From NCBI RefSeq assembly GCF_002920575.1, contig NZ_PQSQ01000012.1, positions 62,001 through 126,000 on the forward strand: a stretch of DNA of 64,000 nt, read 5' to 3'. The stretch's first letter is position 1; every line of letters begins with the position of its first letter. The DNA comes from Streptomyces sp. Ru73. GTDB taxonomy: Bacteria > Actinomycetota > Actinomycetes > Streptomycetales > Streptomycetaceae. This document shows, one piece after another, positions 1 to 9,103 of the stretch. The position numbers and the translations under genes are program-made. The notes beneath the pieces were generated by a model, which saw only the letters and a list, made by a program, of their open reading frames with translations, did not search any database and was not told where the DNA came from.

Positions 1-22
1 CGGACCGGCCCGCTTTTCTTTT

Positions 23-66
23 CCGCCCCTCCGGCGGGCCCGGGCCCCCGCCCGCCGGAGGGGCGG
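23..66 (-). terminator. Hairpin terminator after the aldo/keto reductase
   Basis: A perfect 16-bp inverted repeat (23-38 pairs with 51-66, 12-nt loop) begins a few bases past the stop codon of the minus-strand reductase. The transcript continues into an A-rich rather than U-rich stretch, which is common for Streptomyces terminators. Confidence 0.7.
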
Positions 67-72
67 CGCGGG

Positions 73-1110
73 TCAGCTCCGCTTGGCCCAGATGTTCACG
101 CCCTCCGTCGAGACCGCGAATTCGTCGATCTCGGCCAGCTCGGCGTCGGTGAGCTTCTCGCCGCCGAGCGCGGCGACGTTCGCCTCCAGCTGTGCCACGC
201 TGCTCGCGCCGATCAGCGCCGAGGTCATCCGCTCGTCCCGCAGCACCCAGGACAGCGCGAGCTGGGCGAGGGACTGGCCGCGGCGCGCGGCGATCTCGTT
301 CAGGCCGCGCAGCCGCCGCACGACGTCCTCGGAGAGCAGGTTCGGGTCCAGCGACTTGCCCTGCGAGGCACGCGAGCCCTCGGGGATGCCGTTCAGGTAC
401 TTGTCAGTGAGCATGCCCTGGGCCAGCGGCGCGAAGGAGATGCAGCCCATGCCGGCCGCCTCCAGGGTGTCCAGCAGCCCGTCCTCCTCGGTCCAGCGGT
501 TGATCATGCTGTACGAGGGCTGGTGGATCAGCGCGCGCACGCCCATTTCCCGCAGAATGCGGGCCGCCTCACGGGTCTGCGCGGAGTTGTAGGAGGAAAC
601 GCCCACATACAGGGCCTTGCCCTGCTGCACCGCGGAAGCCAGTGCGCCCATCGTCTCCTCGAGCGGAGTGTCCGGGTCGAATCGGTGCGAGTAGAAGATG
701 TCGACGTAATCGACGCCCATCCGGCGAAGTGAGGCGTCCAGCGACGAGAGCAGGTATTTCCGGGAACCCCATTCTCCGTACGGACCGGGGTGCATCAGAT
801 ATCCGGCCTTCGTGGAAAGGATCATTTCGTCCCGGTAGCGCCGGAAGTCCTGCGCGAAGATCTTCCCGAAGTTCAGCTCGGCGGAACCGGGCGGCGGGCC
901 GTAGTTGTTCGCCAGGTCGAAGTGGGTGATGCCCAGGTCGAAGGCGCGCCGCAGGATCGCGCGCTGGGACTCCAGGGTCCGGTCGTCGCCGAAGTTGTGC
1001 CACAGGCCGAGGGAGATCGCGGGGAGTTTCAGTCCGCTCCGGCCGGTCCGGCGGTACTCCATGGAGTCGTACCGGGAATCATCGGCCCGGTAGCCGTAGG
1101 TGTCAGTCAT
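73..1110 (-). CDS. Aldo/keto reductase (YghZ / L-glyceraldehyde 3-phosphate reductase-like)
   Basis: This is a 345-residue, single-domain cytosolic TIM-barrel oxidoreductase expected to use NADPH to reduce aldehydes or ketones. The catalytic tetrad is visible: Asp65 and Tyr70 in HFDLANNYG, Lys101 in STKAGY and His142 in FYSHRFD. The NNYGPPPGSAE segment and the conserved end (EGVNIWAKRS) resemble the E. coli YghZ branch, whose members reduce L-glyceraldehyde 3-phosphate and detoxify methylglyoxal. The substrate here is inferred from family only. The gene diverges from uppS across a 123-bp intergenic region and ends just before a strong hairpin. Confidence 0.9.
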   Translation of the reverse strand: MTDTYGYRADDSRYDSMEYRRTGRSGLKLPAISLGLWHNFGDDRTLESQRAILRRAFDLGITHFDLANNYGPPPGSAELNFGKIFAQDFRRYRDEMILSTKAGYLMHPGPYGEWGSRKYLLSSLDASLRRMGVDYVDIFYSHRFDPDTPLEETMGALASAVQQGKALYVGVSSYNSAQTREAARILREMGVRALIHQPSYSMINRWTEEDGLLDTLEAAGMGCISFAPLAQGMLTDKYLNGIPEGSRASQGKSLDPNLLSEDVVRRLRGLNEIAARRGQSLAQLALSWVLRDERMTSALIGASSVAQLEANVAALGGEKLTDAELAEIDEFAVSTEGVNIWAKRS

Positions 1111-1233
1111 GCGCTCTCCTTATCACGGAGTTGTGACACACCTGATTGGGTCATTGCCACTCCTGAGAAGTAAAGTTGCGGACTTGAGGCGACGGGGGCG
1201 ACCGCCAAATGGCACGGAGGGGCTGGACCACAC

Positions 1234-2031
1234 ATGCTGCGATCTTCCGGGATGGGTATCCCCTATCCCCCCGTTGTGCGGGAGTTCGTGTACAAGCTGT
1301 ACGAACGCCGTGTGGAGCGCCGGCTGGACCACTCCCAGGTGCCCAAGCACATCGGCGTCATCCTGGACGGCAACCGCCGCTGGGCCCGTGCCGACGGCCG
1401 GACCACCGAGCAGGGGCACCAGGCCGGCGCGGCGAAGATCGAAGAGATGCTCGGCTGGTGCGCGGAGACCGACGTCGAGGTCGTCACGCTGTGGATGCTC
1501 TCCACCGACAACCTCGACCGGCCGGAGAAGGAGCTGAAGCCGCTCCTCGGCATCATCGAGAACACCGTGCGGCGGCTGGCGGCCGACGGCCGCTGGCGGG
1601 TGCACCACGTCGGCAACCGTGACCTGCTCCCCGCCGGCACCCAGCGGGTGCTGAAGGAGGCCGAGGAGGCCACCGACGACATCAGCGGCATCGTCGTCAA
1701 CGTGGCGGTCGGCTACGGCGGCCGGCAGGAGATCGCGGACGCGGTCCGCTCGCTGCTGCTGGACGAGGCCGCCCGGGGCGCCTCCGTCGAGGAGATCGCC
1801 GACGGCGTCGACATCGACAAGATCTCCGAGCACCTCTACACCCGCGGCCAGCCGGACCCGGACCTGGTGATCCGGACCAGCGGCGAGCAGCGGCTGTCCG
1901 GCTTCATGCTGTGGCAGAGCGCCCACTCGGAGTACTACTTCTGCGAGGTCTTCTGGCCCGCCTTCCGCAAGGTGGACTTCCTCCGCGCCCTGCGTGACTA
2001 CGCCTACCGGCACCGGCGCTACGGCATCTGA
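1234..2031 (+). CDS. uppS: Isoprenyl (undecaprenyl-type) diphosphate synthase
   Basis: This 265-residue cis-prenyltransferase condenses isopentenyl diphosphate onto an allylic primer to make the lipid carrier for peptidoglycan and other wall polymers. The family signatures are intact: the catalytic [13 protein letters not shown] block (Asp45), the mid-protein WMLSTDNL element, and [15 protein letters not shown] followed by EYYF near the C-terminus. A GGAGGGG ribosome site at about 1217-1223 supports the ATG at 1234. A second ATG at 1252 is a weaker alternative. Streptomyces usually carry more than one such enzyme, so chain length (C50 or C55) cannot be stated from sequence. Confidence 0.93.
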   Translation: MLRSSGMGIPYPPVVREFVYKLYERRVERRLDHSQVPKHIGVILDGNRRWARADGRTTEQGHQAGAAKIEEMLGWCAETDVEVVTLWMLSTDNLDRPEKELKPLLGIIENTVRRLAADGRWRVHHVGNRDLLPAGTQRVLKEAEEATDDISGIVVNVAVGYGGRQEIADAVRSLLLDEAARGASVEEIADGVDIDKISEHLYTRGQPDPDLVIRTSGEQRLSGFMLWQSAHSEYYFCEVFWPAFRKVDFLRALRDYAYRHRRYGI

Positions 2032-2420
2032 CGGCCGGTAACCACGGGGGACCGGGGACGTCTCCGGGGGCGGCGACGGGCCGTCAGGGGCGGGGCCCAC
2101 TGGGCCTCGTGGGGCAGGCGGTTCATCCGTCACCGCGAATTCACTGGCCGTGCGCCCTGTGCCGGGGCATGCCCGCAGGTGTTCGCGGGAATATCCCTTC
2201 CAGGACGGCACCCGAAGAGCCAGGTCCAGTGGGTGCCGCTCTGCAGCGGACGGCATGGGGCCGTCCGCCCGGGAGGCCCTTTGCGCACCACGGACGATCG
2301 TGCGGACCGCACGGCCGACGCGGAGGGCCGGTGCACGGCCCGCGCACTGCGGTCCGAGCCCGGCCCCATCCCCCGCGACGCCGTCGCACCCCGACCTCAT
2401 CCGAGGGGGTTCGTCCACCC
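2032..2420. other. Intergenic region between uppS and the PhoH gene
   Basis: This 389-bp G/C-rich stretch has no convincing gene. It can be read openly in the PhoH frame from 2109, but the composition is Pro/Arg-rich and unlike a protein domain, so I treat it as leader. A 9-bp perfect hairpin (2246-2254 with 2260-2268) lies within it. No known riboswitch was recognised. Confidence 0.5.
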
Positions 2421-3743
2421 GTGGTGAACAGCAAGCAGCGCCGTGAGGCCGACCGGCGCACCTACGTCCTCGACACCAGCGTCCTGCTGGCGGATCCAGG
2501 CGCCATGGCCCGCTTCGAGGAGCACGAAGTCGTGCTCCCGGTAGTGGTCGTCACGGAACTGGAAGCCAAGAGGCACCATCCCGAACTCGGCTACTTCGCC
2601 CGGCAGGCGCTGCGCCTGCTGGACGACTACCGCGTACGGTACGGCCGCCTGGACGCCCCCATCCCGATCGGCGAGGTCGGCGGGACACTGCGGGTCGAGC
2701 TGAACCACTCCGACCCCGGGCTGCTCCCCGCCGGCTACCAGCTCGGGGACAACGACTCCCGCATCCTCGCGGTGGCCCGCAACCTCCAGGCCGAGGGGTA
2801 CGACGTCACGGTCGTCTCCAAGGACCTGCCGCTGCGCATCAAGGCGTCCTCGGTGGGCCTGCTGGCGGAGGAGTACCGCGCCGAGCTGGCGATCACCGAC
2901 TCCGGCTGGACGGGCATGGCGGAGCTGACGGTCACCGCCGAGCAGATCGACGACCTCTTCTCCGTGGAGAGCGCGTACGTCCCCGAGGCCGCCGAGCTCC
3001 CGGTCCACACCGGCCTGGTGCTCCAGTCGGACCGCGGCAAGGCGCTGGGCCGGGTCGCGCCGGACGGCCGGGTGCGGCTGGTGCGCGGCGACCGGGAGGC
3101 GTTCGGCATCCACGGCCGCAGCGCCGAGCAGCGGATCGCGCTGGACCTGCTGCTCGACCAGGAGGTCGGCATCGTCTCGATGGGCGGCAGGGCCGGCACC
3201 GGCAAGTCGGCGCTGGCGCTCTGCGCGGGTCTGGAGGCCGTGCTGGAGCGCAGGCAGCACAGAAAGGTGATGGTCTTCCGGCCGCTGTACGCCGTGGGCG
3301 GGCAGGAGCTGGGCTACCTCCCCGGCACGGAGGCGGAGAAGATGGGCCCGTGGGCCCAGGCCGTCTTCGACACCCTCACGTCCGTGACATCGGCTGATGT
3401 CATCGAGGAGGTGGTGGGCCGCGGGATGCTGGAGGTGCTGCCGCTCACCCACATCCGCGGCCGGTCGCTGCACGACGCGTTCGTCATCGTCGACGAGGCG
3501 CAGTCGCTGGAGCGGAACGTCCTGCTGACCGTTCTGTCCCGGATCGGGGCTAATTCCCGTGTCGTCCTCACGCATGACGTCGCGCAGCGCGACAACCTGA
3601 GGGTCGGCCGGTACGACGGCGTGGTCGCGGTCGTGGAGAAGCTGAAGGGCCATCCGCTCTTCGCGCACGTCACGCTCAATCGCTCCGAGCGCTCGCCGAT
3701 CGCGGCGCTGGTGACCGAAATGCTGGAGGACGGCCGCATCTGA
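2421..3743 (+). CDS. PhoH-family ATPase with N-terminal PIN domain (PhoH2 type)
   Basis: The protein is 440 residues long. An N-terminal PIN-like ribonuclease domain begins with [12 protein letters not shown] and has further acidic residues ([17 protein letters not shown]). It is joined to a PhoH ATPase with a Walker A motif ([12 protein letters not shown]) and a Walker B-like segment ([13 protein letters not shown]). PIN-PhoH proteins of actinobacteria are described as RNA helicase/ribonucleases. The start chosen is GTG 2421, preceded by GAGGGGG at 2404-2410; GTG 2424 is equally possible. The much longer upstream reading frame is rejected because it lacks domain-like sequence. Confidence 0.88.
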   Translation: MVNSKQRREADRRTYVLDTSVLLADPGAMARFEEHEVVLPVVVVTELEAKRHHPELGYFARQALRLLDDYRVRYGRLDAPIPIGEVGGTLRVELNHSDPGLLPAGYQLGDNDSRILAVARNLQAEGYDVTVVSKDLPLRIKASSVGLLAEEYRAELAITDSGWTGMAELTVTAEQIDDLFSVESAYVPEAAELPVHTGLVLQSDRGKALGRVAPDGRVRLVRGDREAFGIHGRSAEQRIALDLLLDQEVGIVSMGGRAGTGKSALALCAGLEAVLERRQHRKVMVFRPLYAVGGQELGYLPGTEAEKMGPWAQAVFDTLTSVTSADVIEEVVGRGMLEVLPLTHIRGRSLHDAFVIVDEAQSLERNVLLTVLSRIGANSRVVLTHDVAQRDNLRVGRYDGVVAVVEKLKGHPLFAHVTLNRSERSPIAALVTEMLEDGRI

Positions 3744-4197
3744 TCCCGTATAGGGGCCGCGCCCGAAAGAGGAGGTCGCGGGGGCTCCGACCCGTTGTGT
3801 GACCTGCGCCGTCCGGCGAAGCCAGAGAGCCTAGCCGGGCGGCGCAGGCGTGCGCGGGGATATCCGGAAATCAAAGCCGGTAAACGGGGTGTGAGCTTTC
3901 ACACCCGGCTCAGAATTGATTCCGCGCGTCCGGTTCGGGCAGAGTCTGGGACCTGTCAGGCCCCGCATACGGCACATCAGCACCCCCAGCGGTGTAGAAC
4001 AACAGAACTGAACAGCGTTCGCCGTATGCCGCCCGAGCACCACGCGGACCCCCGAGGGGGCACGTACCGGGCCAGCGCCTCCTGTGACCAGCCGACCCCA
4101 CGAGCAGTACGGGGACGGAGCAATACGGAGGCCAGCGTCAGGGGCACGATTGCGTCCGCGATGGTCACCTACGCGGACGACGCTGGAAGGAAAACGT
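3744..4197. other. Long leader upstream of the transglycosylase
   Basis: This 454-bp region has no credible gene. It contains a perfect dyad at 3887-3906 (described separately). The rest is probably promoter and a long 5' leader. I looked for the c-di-AMP (ydaO) riboswitch that often precedes wall-lytic genes in Streptomyces and did not recognise its conserved blocks. Confidence 0.5.
3887..3906. promoter_or_regulatory. Perfect 8-bp dyad (possible operator or short hairpin)
   Basis: GGGTGTGA and TCACACCC flank a GCTT loop. The dyad lies 291 bp upstream of the transglycosylase start and 143 bp past the PhoH stop. It could be a weak terminator or a protein-binding site. The half-sites resemble Crp half-sites (TGTGA/TCACA), but the spacing is 4 rather than 6 bp. 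Confidence 0.35.
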
Positions 4198-4905
4198 GTG
4201 AGCCGGATTTCGGTCCGGGGATTCGCCGTGGCCTCCGCCACCGCGGTCACCACAGTCGGCGCCGTTGTCGGCGTCGCGTCGGGCGCTCAGCCGGGCTCGG
4301 TCGCCAACACCGAGGCCACCGCTGCCGACGCGACGATCGCCGACATCCCCGCGGGCCAGCAGGCCCAGGTGGAGACGGCGTCCCTCGTGCAGCAGGCGGA
4401 TGACCAGTCCACCCAGGCGGACGCCGCCGCCCTGAAGTCCGCGCAGGAGGAGGCCCGCAAGGCGGCCGCCCAGAGCGCACAGGACAAGAAGGACGCGGCG
4501 GAGAAGCAGCTCAAGGCCGAGAAGGAGGCCAAGGAGCGCGAGAAGCTTCAGACCCAGGCGGCCAGCCGCTCCGAGGACCGCGGCTCGCTCGACATCGCGG
4601 TCAAGGCGTCCTACACGATCGCCGAGACCCAGGCGATGGCCCGGCAGATGATGCCGGCCGACCAGTTCCAGTGCTTCAGCAACATCGTGGACCACGAGTC
4701 CGGCTGGAACTACCGCGCCACCAACGCCGGCTCCGGCGCCTACGGCCTCGTCCAGGCGCTGCCCGGCTCCAAGATGGCTTCCGCCGGCGCGGACTGGCGG
4801 ACCAACCCGGCCACGCAGATAAAGTGGGGCCTCGGCTACATGAACGACCGCTACGGCAGCCCCTGCGGCGCCTGGTCGTTCTGGCAGGCCAACAGCTGGT
4901 ACTAG
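4198..4905 (+). CDS. Secreted lytic transglycosylase-like protein with coiled coil
   Basis: This 235-residue protein probably acts on peptidoglycan outside the membrane. It starts with a signal-peptide-like segment (RISVRGFAVASATAVTTVGAVVGVASG). An Ala/Lys/Glu/Gln-rich, coiled-coil-prone linker follows at about residues 60-125. A C-terminal lysozyme-like domain contains FSNIVDHESGWNYRATN, with a candidate catalytic Glu, then GAYGLVQALPGSKM and a terminal Cys/Trp-rich segment. This matches the small transglycosylase domain of many Streptomyces secreted proteins. GTG 4198 is chosen because GGAAGGA lies at 4185-4191. Its long leader implies regulation of its own. Confidence 0.82.
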   Translation: MSRISVRGFAVASATAVTTVGAVVGVASGAQPGSVANTEATAADATIADIPAGQQAQVETASLVQQADDQSTQADAAALKSAQEEARKAAAQSAQDKKDAAEKQLKAEKEAKEREKLQTQAASRSEDRGSLDIAVKASYTIAETQAMARQMMPADQFQCFSNIVDHESGWNYRATNAGSGAYGLVQALPGSKMASAGADWRTNPATQIKWGLGYMNDRYGSPCGAWSFWQANSWY

Positions 4906-4930
4906 ACCGGCCCGCAGCACAGCGACGCGC

Positions 4931-4960
4931 AACCCCCGACCGGACAAGGGTCGGGGGTTT
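4931..4960 (+). terminator. Terminator after the transglycosylase
   Basis: A 10-bp stem (4931-4940 with 4950-4959) closes a 9-nt loop and continues into T. It lies 25 bp past the stop codon and is a good intrinsic terminator. Confidence 0.85.
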
Positions 4961-5026
4961 CGCGCGTTCGGCACGGGTAACGTCGTTCCCGGAGTGACGG
5001 GATTCGAGGGGGGAAGAGGAAGCGAC

Positions 5027-6664
5027 ATGTCGAGACTGCCTCAGTGGGTCGGCGGCGCGGGTGCCGGCCTGACGCGGCTCGCCGAGCGCCTGGAGGAACG
5101 GCGCCGGCGTACGGAGGCCGCGGCCGCCGACGGCGACGACCGGCTGGGGCACGGTGCGCGGAGCCACGCCATCCCGCCCATGCCGCTGGAGCCGCCCGTC
5201 GTGCCCGGCGGTCCCGCGCCGGACGACGACGGCCGCGCCGGGACGGCCGCCGAGCCCGCAGCGGGGCCCACAGCCGCCTCCGGCGCCTCTTCGGCTTCTC
5301 CGGTCACAGGAACCACTTCCGGCGCTCCAGCGCACGCTGGCGGCGCCGCAGGGACCGCCGGGAACGAGACAGCCCGGCACGGGGCCGCCGGCGGCGACGG
5401 CACGGGCGACGGCACGCGCACCGGGACGCGTATCGGCAAGGGCATCGGCACGCGCCTCCGCACGGGCGACGACGAGGACATGGCCGCCGGTGCCGTGCCT
5501 CCGCCGCCCGCCTACGCCCCGGCGGTGCAGCCCCGGCCCGAGCCGGTGGACGCGGTGCCGTGGGGGATACGGGTCGCCGCCGAGGCGGGCTGGCGGCTGC
5601 TGGTCCTGGCCGGCGCCGTGTACGTACTGGCGCGGGCGATCACCAGCATCCAGCTGGTCGTCCTGGCGTTCGTCGCCGCACTGCTGATCACCGCGCTGCT
5701 CCAGCCGACGGTGGCCTGGCTGCGGCACCGCGGACTGCCCAGGGGCCCGGCCACGGCGATCACGTTCATCGCCGGGTTCGTCATCATGGGCCTGGTCGGC
5801 TGGTTCGTGGTCTGGCAGGTCATGGACAACATCGACTCGGTCTCCAGCCGCGTGCAGGACGGCATCAGCGAGCTGAAGGACTGGCTGCTCAAGAGCCCGT
5901 TCCATGTGACCGAGGGCCAGATCAACGACATCGCCAAGAACCTCCAGGACGCCATCGGTTCGAACACCGAGGAGATCACCAGCGCCGGGCTGGAAGGCGT
6001 CACGGTCGTCATAGAGATGCTCACCGGCATCCTGCTGGCGATGTTCACCACGCTCTTCCTGCTCTACGACGGGCGGCGCATCTGGGAGTGGCTGCTGAAG
6101 CTGGTGCCGAGCGCGGCGCGCGGCGGCGTGGCGGGGGCCGGGCCACGGGCCTGGCGGACGCTGACCGCCTACGTACGCGGCACGGTGATCGTGGCGCTGA
6201 TCGACGCGATCTTCATCGGCATCGGCCTCTACTTCCTGAACGTGCCGCTGGCCGTGCCGCTCGCCGTCTTCATCTTCCTGTTCGCGTTCATCCCGCTGGT
6301 GGGCGCGGTGGTCTCGGGCGCGCTGGCGTGCGTGGTCGCGCTGGTGACCCAGGGCGTGTTCACCGCGCTGATGGTGCTGGTGGTCGTGCTGGCCGTGCAG
6401 CAGATCGAGGGCCACATCCTGCAGCCGTTCATCCTGGGCCGCGCGGTGCGGGTGCATCCGCTGGCGGTGATCCTCTCGGTCGCCGCCGGCGGCCTGGTCG
6501 CCGGCATCGGCGGCGCGGTGGTCGCGGTCCCACTGGTGGCCGTCACGAACACGGTCGCGACGTACTTGCGGGCCTACTCGCACGAGCAGGCCCTGCGGAT
6601 GGCCCCGATGCCGCGGGGGGCGACGGCGCTGAGCGCGTCTGCCTCGCGGGACGCGGACGGCTAG
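5027..6664 (+). CDS. AI-2E (TqsA/YdiK)-family membrane transporter
   Basis: This 545-residue membrane protein has a low-complexity Ala/Gly/Pro/Thr N-terminal tail of about 170 residues. The AI-2E permease domain follows: roughly eight hydrophobic segments, an amphipathic stretch near DNIDSVSSRVQDGISELKDWL, and the conserved PLVGAVVSGALACVVAL and QQIEGHILQPFILGRAVRVHPL blocks near the end. Family members export small solutes or act in Na+/H+ exchange; the AI-2 name is historical. ATG 5027 has a GGGGGAAGAGGAAG ribosome site just upstream. The extended tail is typical of Streptomyces orthologues and probably cytoplasmic. Confidence 0.85.
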   Translation: MSRLPQWVGGAGAGLTRLAERLEERRRRTEAAAADGDDRLGHGARSHAIPPMPLEPPVVPGGPAPDDDGRAGTAAEPAAGPTAASGASSASPVTGTTSGAPAHAGGAAGTAGNETARHGAAGGDGTGDGTRTGTRIGKGIGTRLRTGDDEDMAAGAVPPPPAYAPAVQPRPEPVDAVPWGIRVAAEAGWRLLVLAGAVYVLARAITSIQLVVLAFVAALLITALLQPTVAWLRHRGLPRGPATAITFIAGFVIMGLVGWFVVWQVMDNIDSVSSRVQDGISELKDWLLKSPFHVTEGQINDIAKNLQDAIGSNTEEITSAGLEGVTVVIEMLTGILLAMFTTLFLLYDGRRIWEWLLKLVPSAARGGVAGAGPRAWRTLTAYVRGTVIVALIDAIFIGIGLYFLNVPLAVPLAVFIFLFAFIPLVGAVVSGALACVVALVTQGVFTALMVLVVVLAVQQIEGHILQPFILGRAVRVHPLAVILSVAAGGLVAGIGGAVVAVPLVAVTNTVATYLRAYSHEQALRMAPMPRGATALSASASRDADG

Positions 6665-6814
6665 CCGCCGTAGGGGTGCCGGCCGGCGGCCGAGTGCTCC
6701 ACCGCTGTGGCTGGTCGCGCAGTCCCCCGCGCCCCTGAAGGCGCGCGGAGAACTGCGCGAGCAACCAGCGCGGCGCGAGAGCCGGGCGACGGGCCTGGCC
6801 CCCGCGGCGCATAG

Positions 6815-6855
6815 CCGAAGGGCCCCGCGGACATGGCGTCCGCGGGGCCCTTCGG
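6815..6855. terminator. Bidirectional terminator between the AI-2E gene and ahpD
   Basis: An 18-bp perfect stem (6815-6832 with 6838-6855) has a 5-nt loop. It sits between two convergent genes and can serve both strands. The rest of the 6665-6879 gap shows nothing recognisable. Confidence 0.9.
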
Positions 6856-6879
6856 TATGCGTATGGGCGAGGCCCGGCC

Positions 6880-7413
6880 TTACTCGGCCAGCGCCGCCTC
6901 CGCGTCCAGCGTCGCGCCGACCGCCTGCAGGACCGCCGCGATCTTCACGGCCTCCTGGATCGTGTCGCGCTCGACGCCGGCCTTGCGCAGGACCTGCTCG
7001 TGCGAGTCCAGGCACATGCCGCAGCCGTTGATGGCCGAGACGGCCAGCGACCACAGCTCGAAGTCGACCTTGTCGACACCGGGGTTGCCGATGACGTTCA
7101 TCCGCAGGCCGGCGCGCATCGTCCCGTACTCGGGGTCCGACAGCAGGTGCCGGGTCCGGTAGAAGACGTTGTTCATCGCCATGATGGCGGCGGCCGACTT
7201 GGCGGCGGTGTACGCCTCGGGGGAGAGGTTGGCCTTGGCCTCCGGCTCCAGCTCGCGCAGCACCTTCGGCGAGCGCGACGCGATGGCGCAGGCCAGCACG
7301 GTGCCCCACAGCTGCTGCTGCGGCAGGTCGCTGTTGCCGATCACCGAACCGAGGTTCAGCTTCAGGTCCTTGGCGTAGTCCGGAACGGCGGACTTCAGGT
7401 CATCGAGAGCCAT
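6880..7413 (-). CDS. ahpD: Alkylhydroperoxidase AhpD
   Basis: The protein has 177 residues. AhpD is a small thiol reductase that regenerates AhpC in actinobacteria, which lack AhpF. The redox motif [11 protein letters not shown] supplies Cys131 and Cys134 plus the proton-relay His138, and the whole length is AhpD-like. The start is placed at ATG 7413 because the family begins MALDDLK; an in-frame GTG at 7422 would add three residues and overlap the ahpC stop. It forms an operon with ahpC. Regulation by the divergently encoded OxyR is expected. Confidence 0.95.
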   Translation of the reverse strand: MALDDLKSAVPDYAKDLKLNLGSVIGNSDLPQQQLWGTVLACAIASRSPKVLRELEPEAKANLSPEAYTAAKSAAAIMAMNNVFYRTRHLLSDPEYGTMRAGLRMNVIGNPGVDKVDFELWSLAVSAINGCGMCLDSHEQVLRKAGVERDTIQEAVKIAAVLQAVGATLDAEAALAE

Positions 7414-7418
7414 GGAGA

Positions 7419-7973
7419 TCACTCACCAGCCAGCAGCGCGACCGGGTCCAGGGTCTCGTCGCCCTTGCTCCAGTTGCAGGGGCACAGCTCGTCGGTCTGC
7501 AGGGCGTCCAGGACCCGCAGGACCTCCTTGGGGTTACGGCCGACGGAGCCGGCGGTCACCATGGTGAACTGGATCTCGTTGTTCTGGTCCACGATGAAGA
7601 CGGCGCGCTGCGCGAAGCCGTCCTCGCCCTCGATGCCCAGGTCACGCATGAGCTCGTGCTTGGGGTCGGCCAGCATCGGGAAGGGCAGGTCGGTCAGGTC
7701 CGGGTGGTCCTTGCGCCAGGCGTGGTGCACGAACTCGGAGTCGCCGGAGAAGCCGAGGATCTGGGCGTCACGGTCGGCGAACTCGTCGTTCAGCTTCCCG
7801 AAGGCCGCGATCTCGGTCGGGCACACGAAGGTGAAGTCCTTGGGCCACGCGAAGACGATCTTCCACTTGCCCTCGTAGGTCTTGTGGTTGATCTGCTCGA
7901 ACTCCTTGCCCTTCTCCAGCGAGACACAGGCAGTCAGGTCGAACTCGGGGAACTTGTCACCGACAGTGAGCAC
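7419..7973 (-). CDS. ahpC: Alkyl hydroperoxide reductase AhpC (2-Cys peroxiredoxin)
   Basis: This 184-residue peroxiredoxin reduces H2O2, organic peroxides and peroxynitrite. The peroxidatic Cys51 lies in DFTFVCPTE, and a C-terminal cysteine pair ([12 protein letters not shown]) supplies the resolving thiol. GTG 7973 is preceded by AAGGAG and matches the usual N-terminus [12 protein letters not shown]. The open frame extending upstream to 8438 is an artefact of the divergent oxyR gene. Electrons probably come through AhpD, encoded immediately downstream. Confidence 0.96.
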   Translation of the reverse strand: MLTVGDKFPEFDLTACVSLEKGKEFEQINHKTYEGKWKIVFAWPKDFTFVCPTEIAAFGKLNDEFADRDAQILGFSGDSEFVHHAWRKDHPDLTDLPFPMLADPKHELMRDLGIEGEDGFAQRAVFIVDQNNEIQFTMVTAGSVGRNPKEVLRVLDALQTDELCPCNWSKGDETLDPVALLAGE

Positions 7974-8103
7974 ACGTACTCCTTGCGAGGTCGGAAATCC
8001 CTTTTGGGGTTTTCCTGGGGGTTGGACGATCTCCACAGTGCCACAGCGGGCATTGATCAGAGAAATAGCTAGACTCGGAGGTGTTGATCGGAGGTGGTTA
8101 TCA
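7974..8103. promoter_or_regulatory. ahpC-oxyR divergent promoter region
   Basis: This 130-bp region separates ahpC from oxyR. It holds both promoters and, by analogy with other Streptomyces, the OxyR operator. TTGATC occurs at 8053-8058 and 8084-8089, and an ATAG-containing segment lies around 8065-8072. I could not fix a single OxyR site by eye. Confidence 0.6.
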
Positions 8104-9063
8104 GTGACCTCGCCCACCACCCAGACCGCCGGACGTCCACGGCAGCCCTCGCTCTCGCAGCTCCGCGCCTTCGCAGCGGTGGCTGAGCACCTGCATTTCC
8201 GCGAGGCGGCCGCCGAGATCGGCATGAGCCAGCCCGCGCTCTCGGGTGCGGTCTCGGCGCTGGAGGAAGCGCTCGGCGTCCAGCTCCTGGAGCGTACGAC
8301 CCGCAAGGTGCTGCTCTCGCCCGCGGGGGAGCGGGTCGCGGCCCGGGCACGCACGGTGATGGAGGCGGTCGGCGACCTGATGGAGGAGGCCGAGGCGGCC
8401 CGCGCGCCCTTCACCGGCGTCCTGCGGCTCGGCGTCATCCCGACCTGCGCGCCGTACCTGCTGCCCGCCGTGCTGAACCTCGTCCACAGTACCTATCCCG
8501 CGCTCGACCTCCAGGTGCACGAGGAGCAGACCGCCTCGCTGCTGGACGGCCTCGCGCACGGGCGGCTGGACCTGCTGCTGCTCGCCGTGCCCCTCGGCGT
8601 GGCCGGCGTCACCGAGCTGCCGCTCTTCGACGAGGACTTCGTGCTGGTCGCCCCCAAGGACCACTGGCTCGGCGGCCGCGGTGACATACCGCGCGAGGCA
8701 CTGCGCGAACTGGACCTGCTGCTCCTGGACGAGGGGCACTGCCTGCGCGACCAGGCGCTGGACGTCTGCCGGGAGGCCGGCCGGGAGGAGGGCGCTGCGG
8801 TGACCACCAGCGCGGCCGGGCTCTCCACGCTCGTCCAGCTGGTGGCCGGCGGCATGGGCGTCACGCTGCTGCCGCGTACCGCGCTGCGCGTGGAGACCGC
8901 CCGCAACGAGGCCCTCACCACCGGGTACTTCGACGACCCGGCGCCCTCCCGGCGGATCGCGCTGGCGATGCGTACGGGAGCCGCACGGCAGCGGGAGTTC
9001 GAGGAGTTCGCGCAGGCGCTGCGGGACGCGCTGCGGCCGCTGCCGGTACGCATCGTGGAGTGA
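8104..9063 (+). CDS. oxyR: LysR-type hydrogen peroxide sensor OxyR
   Basis: This 319-residue regulator has an N-terminal winged helix (LSQLRAFAAVAEHLHFREAA, then MSQPALSGAVSALEE) and a two-lobe sensory domain. Cys213 and Cys222 in GHCLRDQALDVC reproduce the Cys-X8-Cys redox pair of OxyR, so this is a true peroxide sensor rather than a generic LysR protein. GTG 8104 follows GGAGGT at 8090-8095. Divergence from ahpC-ahpD identifies its principal target. Confidence 0.95.
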   Translation: MTSPTTQTAGRPRQPSLSQLRAFAAVAEHLHFREAAAEIGMSQPALSGAVSALEEALGVQLLERTTRKVLLSPAGERVAARARTVMEAVGDLMEEAEAARAPFTGVLRLGVIPTCAPYLLPAVLNLVHSTYPALDLQVHEEQTASLLDGLAHGRLDLLLLAVPLGVAGVTELPLFDEDFVLVAPKDHWLGGRGDIPREALRELDLLLLDEGHCLRDQALDVCREAGREEGAAVTTSAAGLSTLVQLVAGGMGVTLLPRTALRVETARNEALTTGYFDDPAPSRRIALAMRTGAARQREFEEFAQALRDALRPLPVRIVE

Positions 9064-9069
9064 GCGGAC

Positions 9070-9098
9070 CGGGCCGGTGGCGCACGCGCACCGGCCCG
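9070..9098. terminator. Bidirectional terminator between oxyR and ABC permease 1
   Basis: A 10-bp perfect stem (9070-9079 with 9089-9098) has a 9-nt loop and sits within the 40-bp gap between two convergent genes. Confidence 0.8.
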
Positions 9099-9103
9099 CC
9101 GCC

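Noticed and set aside
2109..2420. N-terminal extension of the PhoH protein
   Set aside because: The extra 104 residues are Pro/Arg-rich without domain character, and GTG 2421 has a proper ribosome site directly before the PIN domain.
3744..4197. c-di-AMP (ydaO) riboswitch upstream of the transglycosylase
   Set aside because: The gene type and leader length fit, but I could not find the conserved riboswitch blocks; only a simple dyad is visible.
4676..7309. Long minus-strand open frame over the transglycosylase, AI-2E and ahpD genes
   Set aside because: It is antisense to three well-supported genes and is Arg/Gly/Pro-rich without domain pattern, an artefact of high G+C.
7974..8438. N-terminal extension of AhpC to 8438
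   Set aside because: The extension lies in the promoter region and the divergent oxyR gene. The known AhpC N-terminus and a good ribosome site support GTG 7973.
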